From Turbatrix aceti (taxonomy: Eukaryota > Nematoda > Chromadorea > Rhabditida > Panagrolaimidae): a stretch of 64,000 nt of DNA. Below, piece by piece: positions 63,777-64,000 of this stretch. Within the stretch, counting starts at the first letter, position 1. Every line of letters begins with the position of its first letter. The position numbers were made by a program, and so were the translations under genes. The stretch is taken from NCBI GenBank assembly GCA_963969345.1, contig OZ017767.1:10174471-10238470 (forward strand), written 5' to 3'. Below the pieces are notes generated by a model. It had not been told where the DNA came from, searched no databases, and worked only from the letters and a program-made list of their open reading frames with translations.

Positions 63777-64000
63777 GTAACGCGTCGGTGTTCTGTGTGA
63801 ATGTCAAAAAAAGTGGTTCCTACGTCATGCGCTCTTTAATTGATGACCTGATTTGCGTGTTTTTGTTTTTGTAAAAAAGGTTACAATTTGATTCATGATG
63901 GTTTTGGTTTTTTTTGTGACATCAAACGGAGTAAGTAGAGAGTCATTTTGAGAGTTGGAAGTGATATCGGGTGGCTGTCTGTGATTTTGGATGAGCGAAC

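Overview
This window looks like genomic DNA of a nematode, probably a chromadorean. Nearly every multi-exon gene uses short AT-rich introns with GT(AAGT/GAGT) donors and a T-rich run ending TTTCAG, TTTTAG or ATTTAG, which is the classic nematode acceptor. The gene content agrees: an OSM-9/OCR-type TRPV channel, a Dicer-related (RIG-I-like) helicase, a PAN-like plus C-type-lectin secreted family, a T20D4.11/DUF19-like secreted cysteine-rich protein, and an alpha-tubulin without the acetylatable Lys40. The species cannot be named from sequence alone. All exon models were assembled by hand from splice signals and reading phase.

Layout. 1-2168: a THAP-domain transposase gene (minus strand) running off the left edge. 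3238-4690: a ~189 bp satellite array. 7137-8995: bub-3. 10147-23379: a tandem cluster in which UDP-glycosyltransferase (UGT) genes alternate with PAN/lectin-like secreted genes (order UGT, UGT, PAN, UGT, PAN, PAN). Only the first UGT and the last PAN copy are intact; each of the other four carries a separate disabling lesion (nonsense codon, 1-nt insertion, 1.27 kb insertion, 158 bp retroposed insertion). 23426-24928: a non-LTR retrotransposon 3' end and a long-arm foldback element. 25057-27826: TTC39-like TPR gene. 28712-32605: TRPV channel. 32877-33673: DNAJC4-like J protein. 34240-36203: neutral sphingomyelinase. 36664-37553 (minus): PRXL2-type thioredoxin-fold protein. 38428-45072 (minus): a small secreted Cys-rich protein whose exons straddle a ~5.1 kb intron holding GC-rich islands and hairpins. 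45785-47467: alpha-tubulin, divergently arranged with it. 48469-53415: a 1014-residue RIG-I-like/Dicer-related helicase with complete helicase motifs and a zinc-binding C-terminal domain. 53532-56153 (minus): two tiny paralogous Pro/Cys-rich (CYSTM-like) genes, one with a hAT-type MITE in its intron. 56987-57496: a second hAT-like element with ATCCG arrays. 58684-59121 and 61433-61717 (minus): two low-complexity small protein genes. The rest is AT-rich intergenic DNA.

How it fits together. The housekeeping and signalling genes (spindle checkpoint, tubulin, sphingolipid enzyme, chaperone, TRPV) look intact and unrelated. The accessory interest lies in the UGT/PAN cluster, a birth-and-death array linking detoxification enzymes with secreted lectin-like proteins; in the density of recent mobile insertions with clean target-site duplications; and in the antiviral-type helicase followed by tiny Cys-rich genes. 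I did not find a convincing wholly new multi-gene system. The best candidates for something undescribed are the alternating UGT/PAN cluster, the two-exon Cys-rich micro-gene pair, and the long-intron secreted gene.
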